The translations under genes and the position numbers were made by a program. Shown here one piece after another: positions 10,497 to 21,122 of a stretch of DNA of 64,000 bases (position 1 is the stretch's first letter; each line of letters opens with the position of its first letter). Below the pieces are notes generated by a model. The model was not told the origin of the DNA and made no database searches. It saw only the letters and a program-made list of their open reading frames with translations. Source of the DNA: Tetracladium setigerum (lineage: Eukaryota; Ascomycota; Leotiomycetes; Helotiales); the NCBI GenBank assembly GCA_031472005.1, contig PZJY01000001.1, positions 3,038,001-3,102,000 of the forward strand. The letters are read 5' to 3'.

Positions 10497-12702
10497 ATGG
10501 CTTTCTTTCGTGCCGAGTCAACTCTTCCACTTCCAACCAAGGACTTGCTATCTTGGATATTTGACGACCAGAATTATATTGCGGATGAGCCGGTAAGTTA
10601 TCCTTAATTGAGCTGTCCTTAATTGAGTTGCTGAACTTTGATATCATTAACTGACGATTGATCCTCAGATTTATATTGATGCCAATGATCCTTCGAGGTC
10701 AATCTCCTCCAACCAGGCAAAAGTCCTGATTCGCCAATTCTCTGCAGGACTTCAAGCAGCTGGTCTCAAGAAGGGAGATTGCGTTTGCATTCACTCTTTC
10801 AATGATGTAGGAGTTCTATCATATTTTGAGCATTCGAAAAAGCCCCTCTGACCAAACACAGATCTACTACCCTATCGTATTCCTAGGAATCATAGCAGCA
10901 GGAGGTGTATTTGCTGGCACAAACCCATCATACACACCTTTCGAACTCACCCACCATATCAAGACGGCCAAATGTCGATTCCTCATCACCGAGCCAGAGA
11001 TGCTGCCCAACATCCTCGTGGCGGCCAAAGAATGCCAAGTCCCATCGTCCAATATTTGGATCTTTGATGTTCTCAACCAAGACATCCCGAAGGGGTTTCG
11101 CTCTTGGAAAGAGCTACTGAATCATGGAGAAACAGATTGGGTTCGTTTTAATGATGAGAAGACTTGTAAGGAAACGACTGCGGCACGGTTGTTTAGTAGC
11201 GGGACGACGGGATTGCCGAAAGCGGCGGTTATATCTCATCATAACTTGATTGCCCAGCATATGGCTGTTCATGAGTACAAAAAGAAGCCTTGGAAAGTAA
11301 GAGCATCTCCTGGAACAACCCACTCAAGGCTAAAAGAGGTGAATTGACATTGTGATGTAGGAGCGACGTCTTCTATGCTTGCCAATGTTTCACGCTGCTT
11401 GTGTTCCAGGTAAATTCTTCTAATCTCCAAATTATTCAATTATCTTACTATCAAGTCCACACTAACATCATACACAACATAGTTGCCCATACAACACCTC
11501 TAAGGTCAGGTCAAACCTCAGTTGTGATGAGACGCTTCGAGCTCGAAAAGTTCCTAGCAAATATTGGCAACTTCCAAATCAACGAACTTGGCATTGTTCC
11601 CCCAATCTTCATCGCAGTCATCATGTCACCCCTAACCTCGAAATACTCCTTTGAGACTTTGAGGGCAGTCAGCTGTGGTGCAGCACCCCTTGGCAGGGAA
11701 TCACAGGACAGATTCCGGAAACTTGTCCCTGCCAACACCCGTGTTAATCAGGTTTGGGGAATGACGGAGGGTGAGTGAATTCTTGAGAATCTCTTGGGAG
11801 TTAACTTTATGCCTACTGATTTGGGTTGCCATGTTAGCGTCGTGTATTGGATCTATGTTTCATTTCCCAGAAGATGATTCCACAGGAAGTGTGGGTTTTA
11901 TGATTCCGAATCTAGAAGCAAAGTACGTCCCTCCTGAAACTACCCGCACCAAAAAATTGTTACTGACCATAACCCAAAAGAATCATTGACTCAAATGGCG
12001 CCGACATAACGGCCTACGATACCCGTGGCGAACTGTGCGTGCGTGGTCCAACCATCATCTCCGGCTATTTCGAAAACCCCAAAGCAAACGCTGAATCTTT
12101 CGACTCTGAGGGGTTCTTCAAGACGGGCGATATTGTCTATCGTGATGGGAAGAGCAAGAAGTGGTATGTTGTTGATCGGATGAAGGAGCTGATTAAAGTG
12201 AGAGGTTTTCAGATCGCTCCACCAGAGCTCGAGAATGTGTTGCTTTCGCATCCATTGATTGTAGATGCTGCTGTGATCGGGGTGAAATTTGCGGGAGTAG
12301 GGGAGGAAGATACTGAAAATCCGAGAGCTTATGGTTAGTTTTTTTCTCCCTCGTGACGCTTCTGTGTGGGTTGGGAGGCAAAAGATGGATAAATTGGGAT
12401 TTGTTTACTGGATCTACAAAATAGCCGAGTGCGAGGAAACAGCAATTTTGTTTCGTGAAGATAGCGTGCTAACCGTCGATTCAACAGTTGTGAAGAGAAA
12501 CGTACCCGAGAGCGAGGGCTTGGACGAGCAGAAAGTGAAAGCTTACTGTGCAGAGAGACTAGCAAGATACAAGGAGTTGACTGGTGGAGTGAAATTCGTA
12601 GATTCCATTCCTAAGAATGCAAGCGGGAAGATATTGAAGAGAGTTCTGAGGGAGGAATCAAAGAAAGAACTCAGTGCAGAGGGAGGTAAGGCTAGACTTT
12701 AA
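10497..12702 (+). CDS. 4-coumarate-CoA-ligase-like acyl-CoA synthetase with PTS1
   Basis: Eight exons (10497-10592, 10669-10806, 10862-11296, 11361-11409, 11483-11770, 11838-11922, 11981-12333, 12488-12702) sum to 552 residues, the usual size for this family. The AMP-binding motif SSGTTGLPKA lies at about 190-199. Further family motifs are WGMTE, GELCVRGPTIISGY, TGDIVYRD and KELIKVRGFQIAPPELE. The C-terminal PKNASGKILKR holds the lysine that normally catalyses adenylation. The protein ends in ARL, which fits the type 1 peroxisomal signal. Known relatives activate phenylpropanoid, phenylacetic or fatty acids as CoA thioesters; the substrate here cannot be told from sequence. It is convergent with the F-box gene, with 132 bp between the stop codons. 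Confidence 0.88.
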
Positions 12703-12834
12703 CAAGACGGGGAAGGTATGAGAGGAATTGTAAGAAGCAAGGGATTAATTATAAGAATAACAGCGTGTCAGAGTAACCCTCTCTTCAACTTTAGGAATCT
12801 AAGATACCTTTGGTTGATATTTGATAAGAAGGAC

Positions 12835-14906
12835 CTATGAACTCTCCTGGTTATTCCTACTTCTTAGCATCTTGGGGTCTTTATCAAAATGCAAGATCAC
12901 TACTTCATTCGACGTGTTCTCACCAATGAGCCATCTTTCATCCCCACATATCTTACCCTTAGCAAGTAAGTGCTCCCAATATTCGTCTCTGAGTGACACT
13001 TCATGCCCACGACGACCAGCAGAATTCGGCCTAATGTTGATAGAGACGGTCCCCAACATGAAACATTGCCGTGCTGAAAAAACAACTCCAGCTTCATCAT
13101 CAACGGCCTCGGCGACCGTTAAATAGGGATATTCCTAACAAGTAAAGGAGAAGAATAAGCCCGTAATTCTTTCTTACATTTAAGCATATATCAGCATTTT
13201 CAAGGATGAATAGTAAAAATACTATACCTCATGCCTCCAACAACAACACAACTGCGGCTCCCTCCGCCGCGAAATCTTCCCACAATAGGAAAAACTCTCC
13301 GGTCCATCATTGCCGTCGATTCCGCATGAACTCTCCCATCTCGGTCCGCCGCAGAATGGAATCCCAGTGGTCTTCACTTCGTGAAGTTTCGGCAGTGTGT
13401 AGTTTGCCTGGTCGCCTGCCATCCATCGGTGGTTTTCTTCAATCATGTAAACATGATTTGAATCTAGTTCTAGATGGTCGAGAATGGGTGTTTCGCGTTG
13501 TCTGATTTCGTAGAAATCGAGGTCGGTGAAGGAGAGGCGCATGATTACTTGAGGGGTTGATGGAGTTGTTGTTGTAGATGTTGTTGTGGTTGTGGATGTT
13601 GTTGTAGTAGTGGTAGTGGTGGTATCGGCGGGTTTGAGACGTCCGGTTGGGTCTTCGCTGGGTCGATAGAGAGATGGCGAAGAGATGTCCCAGACGACTA
13701 ATGCTTCTATCGGTTCGTCTTCTCCCCATGCCGAACGGTTGGGCTGCCAGAGATACATGGCATAATTTTTGGAATTGTGGGCGCTGAAGAAGCGGTCTCG
13801 ATTGTTCAGCGGTATGCCTAGGAAGTGTATCTTCCATTCATTTCTTTCAAGATTGAAAGTAGGTAGGTAAGTAAAGACATCATCAGCACATTCGGTAGAT
13901 GGGGGGAAAAGACTAACCGAAAAACGACCGTCCAAGTCTCAGAGGATTCTTCCCAAGTAACATCGTATGCGCTTGCGAAGTGACGGTATACAGTCTCGTT
14001 CTCATTCAGCTGATGATAAGATTCTTGCTCGCTCCACTCGACGACGAGAACTTTGTCTTTCAGTCTTATTCTCCTCACAATCTTACATTCTGAAGTGATG
14101 TCAATCATGACCATCTTCCCGGCATCGAGATCATACAAAGTGTATTGCTTCATTTCGGTGGAAGGGAAGATGAGGAGACCGTCGTCATAGGTCCAAAGCG
14201 TGTCGGGGTGCTGGAATGGTGCGGTCTTTTCGTCGAATTGTAGATGCCGTTCCCATGGTGCGATGGGGCAATGCCTTGCCCATGCTGGGAGAATGAAAGA
14301 TTTTGTCAGAGAGAGGGTTTCAATGGCGCGAGGATGGCCCTCGGTCAGGTAGTGGTAGCGAGTAGCCACTTTCTGGAATAACTCTGCCCAGTTGCCTTGT
14401 TCCTGGAGACGTAAGTCTCGACGGGCTGAGGGATAATCTGCAGGTTGGTACAGTATCAGTATACTCTGAGCTAAGCAAAAGGATGAAAGAGGATGTCTTG
14501 TTAAAGATAAGCTAGAAAGAAACGAGATAGACAGAAATCCGAATTGAAAATACTTGAATTACGACCTATGGGCCTATATATAGATTGGACATGTAGCTGT
14601 CAAGGTAGATAGATTATTTCGTAGCACGAACTACTTGCCAATGCGTAAAGTCGGCTCTATCTAGTACTGAAATAGATTGTGAAAAATAGAAACACAATGA
14701 GATATCTTCCATAGTAGCACCAAATGATTTTGACTCTGCTGATAGTGATCTTACATACGGTGGATGAGGAGTTGACGATTGACATCTGGATTTGTAAAGG
14801 CAGCATTGAAATTCTTAGAAACTCGGCGGCTACGGATGAGATCTTTCGGAGAAAGATAGCCAAGAATGAGAATGAACAGATCATCGGGAAGGTCTGTGAG
14901 ATTCAT
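12835..14906 (-). CDS. F-box protein
   Basis: Four exons (14906-14759, 14437-13918, 13843-13228, 13134-12835) give 527 residues and the phases agree at each junction. The short first exon is easily missed and carries the F-box: MNLTDLPDDLFILILGYLSP, then KDLIRSRRVSKNFN, about residues 5-45. Such proteins normally bind Skp1 and select targets for an SCF ubiquitin ligase. The second exon begins HYPSARRDLRLQEQGNWAEL, typical of fungal F-box proteins with a poorly conserved C-terminal beta-rich region. An almost pure threonine tract of about 25 residues, encoded by a GTT/GGT repeat, lies in exon 3. The target is unknown. Exon 1 is separated from exon 2 by a 321-nt intron, long for this window. 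Confidence 0.8.
13556..13625. repeat. Trinucleotide-like repeat encoding a poly-Thr tract
   Basis: A GTTGTTGT/GGTAGT-rich stretch on the plus strand encodes about 25 Thr residues with a few Ser and Pro on the minus strand, within exon 3 of the F-box gene. It is likely to vary in length between strains. Confidence 0.8.
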
Positions 14907-15487
14907 CTTGATGGAGCCGGACTGTACCGCGGTTCGACTATTAAGAAGTGAGGATATACTCTCGGGCTACTCGGCTGTCGGTTTGTTGCTGACTCTCCAG
15001 TGCTCCGCTGTCGCTGTGGTTGGTCCAGGGCCTGCCTAAAACAGAAGGTCCAGCCACACTTGTCACTCTCAACAGACCCCCATTCCCCGCGTGCTCAGAC
15101 AATGCCGATACCAGGCGAAGGGGATGACCGAAGAGCTCGGGTATTCACTTTCTTGGGGACTTTGGGATCTATCTCTTTAACTCATTTGTTGACACCACTT
15201 TAGAAGCAGGAATCTGCTGTTTCTTACAACAATTGGATTCACAGTATTGTTCGATACTCTGTAAAAAGGTATGTTAATATATTCACAACCAATTGTCACA
15301 TTGTTTGCATCACTATACAGTGTATACCAGTACCCTACATATCCATATCTCCTTCCCTCCTTCTCCCCTTGTTCCGCCTTTTGTCTCACGCGGCAACCCC
15401 CGCTCCCTTTCATAATTTTGGCATTTGTTTGTCACGGCGAACTTCAGCGATCATTGGAGCTTAAAAGCTAATCATTTCACAGTCAAG
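14907..15487. promoter_or_regulatory. Divergent promoter of the F-box and MMSDH genes
   Basis: This 581-bp stretch lies between two divergent start codons. The part just before 15488 is CT-rich on the plus strand (for example CTCCTTCCCTCCTTCTCCCC at about 15350), as expected near a fungal transcription start. No specific factor site can be assigned. Confidence 0.5.
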
Positions 15488-17375
15488 ATGCGTCGAGTCC
15501 TCACCCACCGCTTTTCTGCTGGAGCTGGCTCTGCAAGAACACTACACTCGCGATCCTCGTCCCTCGCCCTCAAAATGCCTTCCTCCTCCCAGAATTCCAA
15601 GATCGCAACTCGCCGATTGCATGCCACGGTTCAACAGCTTCAGCCAGCAGCAGCAACGGCATACACCCCTTCAACCACCGAAGAGTATCCCACCACCCAC
15701 ACAAAGATCCAAGATGTCAAGGACACCCCATACTTCATCGATAACCAGTTTCGCCAGTCCGAGACTACCCAGTTCATCGACTTGCACGATCCTGCAACAA
15801 ACAACCTGGTTACGAGAGTTCCACAGAGCACCGATGCCGAGTTGAAGGCTGCGGTGGAGAGTGCGAAGAAGGCCTTCCCAGGATGGGCTGCTACGAGTGT
15901 GATGGCAAGACAGCAGATTATGTTCAAGTTCACATCATTGATTCGGGAGAACTGGGACAGATTGGCAGCTAGCATCACTCTGGAGCAGGGCAAGACCTTT
16001 GCTGGTTTGTTCTTTCGCACCAAAATTTGGTTGGGTGTATACTGACACTCCATAGATGCCAAGGGAGATGTGCTTCGTGGTTTGCAAGTAGCAGAAGCTG
16101 CTTGTGCCATTCCTCAACAGCTCGTCGGAGAATTGTTAGAGGTTGCTAAGGATATGGAGACCAGGGCGTATAGAGAGCCATTGGGCGTGGTTGCGGCCAT
16201 TTGCCCTTTCAGTAAGCTTGTTGATGGCTTTTCAAACACCCCACTAACGAATTCCCAGACTTCCCAGCCATGATTCCTCTTTGGTCAATTCCAATTGCAA
16301 CTGCAACTGGAAACTGCTTGATCCTAAAGCCTTCCGAACGTGACCCCGGTGCAGCAATTATCTTAGCAGAGCTTGCCAAACAGGCTGGCCTTCCAGACGG
16401 AGTCCTTAACATTGTCCACGGAGCTGCCAAGACTGTCGATTTCATTATCGACGAACCAGCTATCAAGGCCATCAGTTTCGTCGGTAGCAACAGAGCTGGA
16501 GAATACATCTTCTCTCGTGGCTCAGCAAACGGCAAGCGTGTTCAGGCCAACTTGGGGGCTAAGAACCATGCTGCCATTCTCCCTGATGCCAATAAACAGC
16601 ATGCTCTCAACTCTATTGTCGGAGCTGCTTTCGGTGCTGCTGGCCAAAGATGCATGGCCCTCAGTACTCTGGTAATGGTCGGCGAGACCAAAGAGTGGCT
16701 ACCAGAGCTCGCAGAGAGCGCCAAAGCCTTGAAAGTTAATGGAGGTTTCGAAGAAGGTGCCGATCTGGGTCCTGTTATCTCACCACAAAGCAAAGAGAGA
16801 ATTGAAGCCCTGATTGCCAGTGCTGAGGCTGAAGGAGCAACCATCCTCTTAGATGGCCGTGGATTCAAGCCAGACAAGTACCCCAACGGAAATTGGGTTG
16901 GACCAACCATCATTACAAACGTTAAGCCTCACATGAAGTGCTACACCGAAGAAATCTTTGGTCCAGTCCTCGTCTGCTTGAATGTCGAGTCCTTGGATAG
17001 CGCAATTGATCTCATTAATGCCAACGAGTATGGTAATGGTGTTGCCATTTTCACAAAATCCGGAGCTACAGCCACCAAATTCCAAAAGAACATTGAGGCT
17101 GGACAGGTTGGTATTAACGTGCCTATCCCAGTAAGTTTCCCCCCAACCCTCATAATGATTATAGAACATCCTTTATTAATTTGAATCCAAAGGTCCCTCT
17201 CCCAATGTTCTCCTTCACTGGAAACAAGAAGAGTATTGCTGGTGGTGGAGCAAGCTATTTCTATGGCAAGCCTGGAATCCAATTCTATACCCAATTGAAG
17301 ACTGTCACTAGCTTGTGGAGGAGCGAGGATGCCATCTCAAAATCGGCCGATGTTTCTATGCCAACTCATCAATAG
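15488..17375 (+). CDS. Mitochondrial methylmalonate-semialdehyde dehydrogenase
   Basis: Four exons (15488-16004, 16056-16211, 16259-17130, 17193-17375) encode 575 residues. The first 45 residues are rich in Arg and Ser with almost no acid (MRRVLTHRFSAGAGSARTLH), a typical mitochondrial presequence. The family signature NFPAMIPLWSIPIA and the catalytic loop FGAAGQRCMALS (Cys at about 356) identify the CoA-acylating ALDH6 family. It converts methylmalonate semialdehyde to propionyl-CoA in valine catabolism, and malonate semialdehyde to acetyl-CoA. The C terminus FSFTGNKKSIAGG and FYGKPGIQFYTQLKTVTS is complete. The reading frame is intact. Confidence 0.93.
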
Positions 17376-18213
17376 TCAAATTTCAATCTTAGTTTGATTC
17401 GGTGGAGGTTCTCTCGACAAATTGGATACAAAACTGCATTGAGATCATGGCGTTTTTGCACAGGCGTAACCCGACATATCCCTTTTTGGCTTGACCATGT
17501 GGTGTGATTCATTGGGGATTATATAAAAATAAAACAATGAAAGTCGTATGATCTACTTGTGTGTGACTTATCTGGTGAAGGGCAGGTACTCGAGGAAAGA
17601 TGCAGGCTTTTTACAATACGGAAACCTCCCTCACGTACTGTAACATATGGGCTTCTAGCATTGTTTACGTTGTAATTGAATGAGAGGAAAACCTCCGCGG
17701 ATTGGAGATACTATCTGTGCTGTTGCTTAATTCTCGGCAATAGGAATTCCTATTATACCAACAAGTGGCGAGTAGTACTGGCTCTAGCCTTGCATTTACC
17801 ATTTTAAACCGATGATGAGAGTGCTTCTACCGTTGGACAATGAGATTCACTTCAAAGGGTGAGTCGAGAGGCCAGAAAATCCATCATAGTACATGAGAAA
17901 AAGGGGGTTCCTTTTTAGTCCTCGCTTAAGGAACAAAACATCGAAAGCGACTTGAAAGCTGTAGAAAATGGAGCAGCTGACTTGTTGAGCACATCTACTC
18001 CAAGTCAAGAGACCGTGATATCGAACAACCAGATGGGTGATTTCGCCTGCTGATCTTTGCCAGCACTTTTTTTTTTTTTCAAGATTGGGTATCTCATTTC
18101 TATGGATTTTGTCGTAAAAGGAACGAACGCATGCATTTTAACATTTCGTTTGCAAGAAAACCCTTGATAACCTAACATAGAAAACCTACCATTCACGAGT
18201 AGCTTTCATTTCA
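17376..18213. other. Convergent intergenic stretch, about 840 bp
   Basis: Lies between the stop codons of MMSDH and the penta-EF-hand gene and should hold both 3' UTRs. A T13 run lies at 18067-18079. No open frame with a recognisable domain. Confidence 0.5.
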
Positions 18214-19324
18214 TCATCTCTGCCTGATAATCTCGGTCAAAAAGTCCTCGCTGTAGAGGAAAAAAGTTAGTGACCATGGTAACATATATAGCGAGGAAGC
18301 GCAACTTACAAAGATAGCGTGATATATCCATCCCTGTCGTCATCATACTTCTTAAACACATCCGTCATCCTCTTCAAGCTAATGCAGCTCTGCACAAACA
18401 GATCAAAGCTGATGGCACCCTCGTTCCTTTTATCAAAGCTTCTGAAGAGAGTGTCCACAAAAGGAGGGCTCAGCCTGTAGCCAAATGCAACCAGGGCGTT
18501 TGAGTATTCATCCGGACTGATATTTCCACTTCTGTCTGCATCAAATCGATCGAACAATCCCCTCCAGGCAGCCAAGAATCCCCACAACCCACAGAATTCC
18601 TGGAAACCGATTGTGCCCGATCTATCGGAGTCAAACATGCGAATCATCATTCGAACCGTGTCGGGATCGAAGGAAGACCAGTCTCCGTTCACAAGGGCAG
18701 CTCCAAGCTCTCGGACGCTAAGCTGACCACTTCCTATTTACATGTAAGCATGGTCCGTGATGCTCGCTCTCCAAGACGATTTACCATCTTTATCTACCGC
18801 TTTGAATAGCGGCCACAGTGCTGGATCAGCACCATTTGGTGGGGCTGGAGATGGAGGAGGTCTCGAGGAAGGCGGGGGTCTATTGTTGCCTGGTGGTGGT
18901 CGACCATATGTTCCAGCCATTGGAGGAGGAGACGTAAAGCCGTAGTTTGAAGGTGGAGAAGAGCCGTAGCCGTAGTTTCCTCCTTGTTGCATTTGTGGTG
19001 ATGGTCTGCGACCTTGCTGCTCATGAGGAAGTGGGGGTGCTGGTTTGCTGTACTGTTGGTGATGCGCTCCTTGTTGCGCCGAAGATTCTCGGTTTGGAAA
19101 TTGAGATTGAGTTGGTGTAGGAGCCTTGTTCCCTCCTCGCTATATATACTGTCAGTTCTTTGTGAATCATGGCAGGAGTGCGGTGCATAAGTACACGTTC
19201 AGGCTCTGCGAATCTGTAAGGCTCTGATCAGCGCAAGTTCATAGTTTCCAGCCCAACCCTAAAGGAATAGGTAGGCTACTTACGCAGGCAGGGAATCTGG
19301 GTTGAAGGTTCTGTTATATGCCAT
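18214..19324 (-). CDS. PEF1: Penta-EF-hand calcium-binding protein (ALG-2/peflin type)
   Basis: Five exons (19324-19284, 19213-19195, 19139-18785, 18733-18310, 18250-18214) give 291 residues. Exon 2 is only about 19 nt; its donor is ambiguous (GTGTAC or GTACTT), but both choices keep the frame. The first 115 residues are Pro/Gly/Gln-rich (YGRPPPGNNRPPP), as in peflin and yeast Pef1. Five EF-hands follow: DKDGSGQLSVRE, DSDRSGTIGFQE, DADRSGNISPDE, a degenerate DKRNEGAISFD and DDDRDGYITLSFE. The fifth hand usually mediates dimerisation. The last exon supplies only FEDFLTEIIRQR. Relatives bind calcium and act in membrane trafficking, bud polarity or cation stress. It is divergent to the ChaC gene. 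Confidence 0.87.
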
Positions 19325-19874
19325 CTTGAAGTAAGTTGGAGGTATTTTTGGAGGTACGATGGGGTCGTCTTGGGGGTGAGAAATATCGGGGGTTTTGTAG
19401 GAGGTAGTCTTCTGTTTTAGAAGCAGCGCCTCGACAGCCTCACAAGACACAGCCCAAGTCCTCGATCCTCAGGTGAGATAGTCGTCTGAGACCAGAGCTA
19501 CAAAGCTGTGTAGGCTTGACGGAAGTCGTCAATGGCAAAGTAGTTCCTATAGAGGTTCCGGGAGACTGTGAAAGAGAGAGAGAGAAGATTTGTTTGTTGT
19601 TTGTTATTTGCGGCGCTGAATGAATACAAAGGCTGAACAGTAGATTGAGTGGAAGTGGAGTGGATTTCATTACCCCCCGAAGTGCCAACAAGGGCTGAAT
19701 CGTCCGCCTGAGCCGGGTATGCGGCCGACTTGGGCGCGTTTTGGGCTGCCGTCCCGTCCGTCATCTCCTCAGCTTTGACAATCTGCTCGGAACACCAAAA
19801 AATCTTATCGAAAGCCGACACAGCACAACACAACACAACCCTCTCCATCTTCGGTCTTCACTGAACAACACGCC
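19325..19874. promoter_or_regulatory. Divergent promoter of PEF1 and ChaC genes
   Basis: This 550-bp stretch separates the two start codons. Open frames of 83 and 116 codons on the minus strand overlap each other here and have no recognisable domain. An AG-rich stretch at about 19566-19590 and ACAACACAACACAACC just before the ChaC start fit transcription-start regions. Confidence 0.45.
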
Positions 19875-20810
19875 ATGATTGACAACACTCTGGACTCTCT
19901 TGCAGAGGGTGACTTCTGGATCTTTGGCTATGGGTAAGTCAGTCTATGCGCCCGGGATTGCAGGACGTTTCCCACAGCTTGTGTCCCCGCGGCGAACTGA
20001 CTTTCGACTCAAGAAGTCTCATCTGGAAACCACCCCCCATTTCGGTGAGTGAGCAGTGGCACGAGAGCAGGAAACAACATCTTGCTGAAGGCCCGACAGA
20101 CCAGAGGATACCTGGCTTTGTGACAGGATATGTCCGGCGGTTCTGGCAGGTTCGTATTCCCTACTTTCATTCAGTCACCTTGACTCGGTCGCTTACTTGT
20201 ACATTTGGCACAGGCAAGGCAAGAAGAGACCACGCCCATTTTGCATACCACTTAGCTAATATCTGCCAGCGAAGACCACAGAGGCACGCCTGATGCGCCT
20301 GGCAGAGTGGTGACCTTGATTGAGCATTCTTTCTGGGAATCGCTAGAAGATCCTCATCTCTCAGCAGAGAAAGTCTGGGGGACCGCATACCGGATCAAGC
20401 GCGATAGAGTTGCTGAAGTCCGCGACTATTTGGATATCCGAGAGATAAATGGCTACTCGATCCACTATACGCCGTTCCATCCAGCTGATGGCTCGCCAAC
20501 GATCCAAACTCTGGTCTATATCGGCACTCCAGACAACGCTCAATTTGTAGGACCACAAGATTTGCAGGTGTTAGCAGACCATATACACAGAAGTTCAGGC
20601 CCCAGTGGGTTGAATAAGGAGTATCTTTGGAATTTGGAAACTGCTCTTGATCAGTTGAGTTCAGAGAGCGGAGATGAGCATGTGAAAGATTTGTCTGAGC
20701 GCGTTCGAAAGATTGAAGAATGTTTGGTCACTGCTGGTCATGAGGTTGCAAGTCGGTCGCATCCACAGCAGTCGAGAGAGCCCGATCTGCAAGAGGAGAC
20801 CGAAAAATAG
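19875..20810 (+). CDS. GCG1: ChaC-type gamma-glutamylcyclotransferase (glutathione degradation)
   Basis: The protein opens MIDNTLDSLAEGDFWIFGYG, then SLIWKPPP, the ChaC signature with the FGYGS loop. It later has YVRRFWQ, HRGTPDAPGRVVTLIE and VWGTAYRI. The family cleaves glutathione to 5-oxoproline and Cys-Gly in the cytosol. Best exons: 19875-19933, 20014-20044, 20100-20149, 20214-20218 (a 5-nt microexon, GCAAG) and 20270-20810, giving about 228 residues. Two points need care. The conserved PPPHFDQRIPG requires one more C in the C6 run at 20033-20038; as written the frame gives PPPIS. The Ala-Ser of the conserved WQASEDHRGTP comes from the proposed microexon, whose downstream intron would start with GC. 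The C-terminal 60 residues are polar and variable. Confidence 0.82.
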
Positions 20811-21122
20811 TTCGGAAAAGCTTTTCATTCACATAGCTATCTGCTGTAGTAGCAGAAACTGAATGACCTTGATCTAGCGATCGCAGTCGAAAGACCTTGC
20901 AAATTGAAGACCAATGTATGATCAAGAGCGCAAATGTAGAGACCAGAAAGATTTCTCCCCAACGCCAACGCCCGAGAGTGCGCATGGTATAGGAACCGCA
21001 TCAGAGCCCACGAAGCAAACCGAAGTCTGCACCACAAAAACCGTCGCAAGAGACCACACCAGGCGAACTTTTTGTCGAAACGCTCGCTGGCAGACCGGAA
21101 GAGATCATCGAACTATCAATCT
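20811..21122. other. Convergent intergenic stretch, about 310 bp
   Basis: Between the ChaC stop and the stop of the glycine-rich RNA-binding protein gene. It should hold both 3' UTRs; nothing else is seen. Confidence 0.5.

Noticed and set aside
20045..20099. Read-through of the ChaC intron as coding (ISVSEQWHESRK...)
   Set aside because: It is open in frame but inserts about 18 residues into a conserved loop, and it has a strong GTGAGT donor, a CTGA branch and a CAG acceptor.
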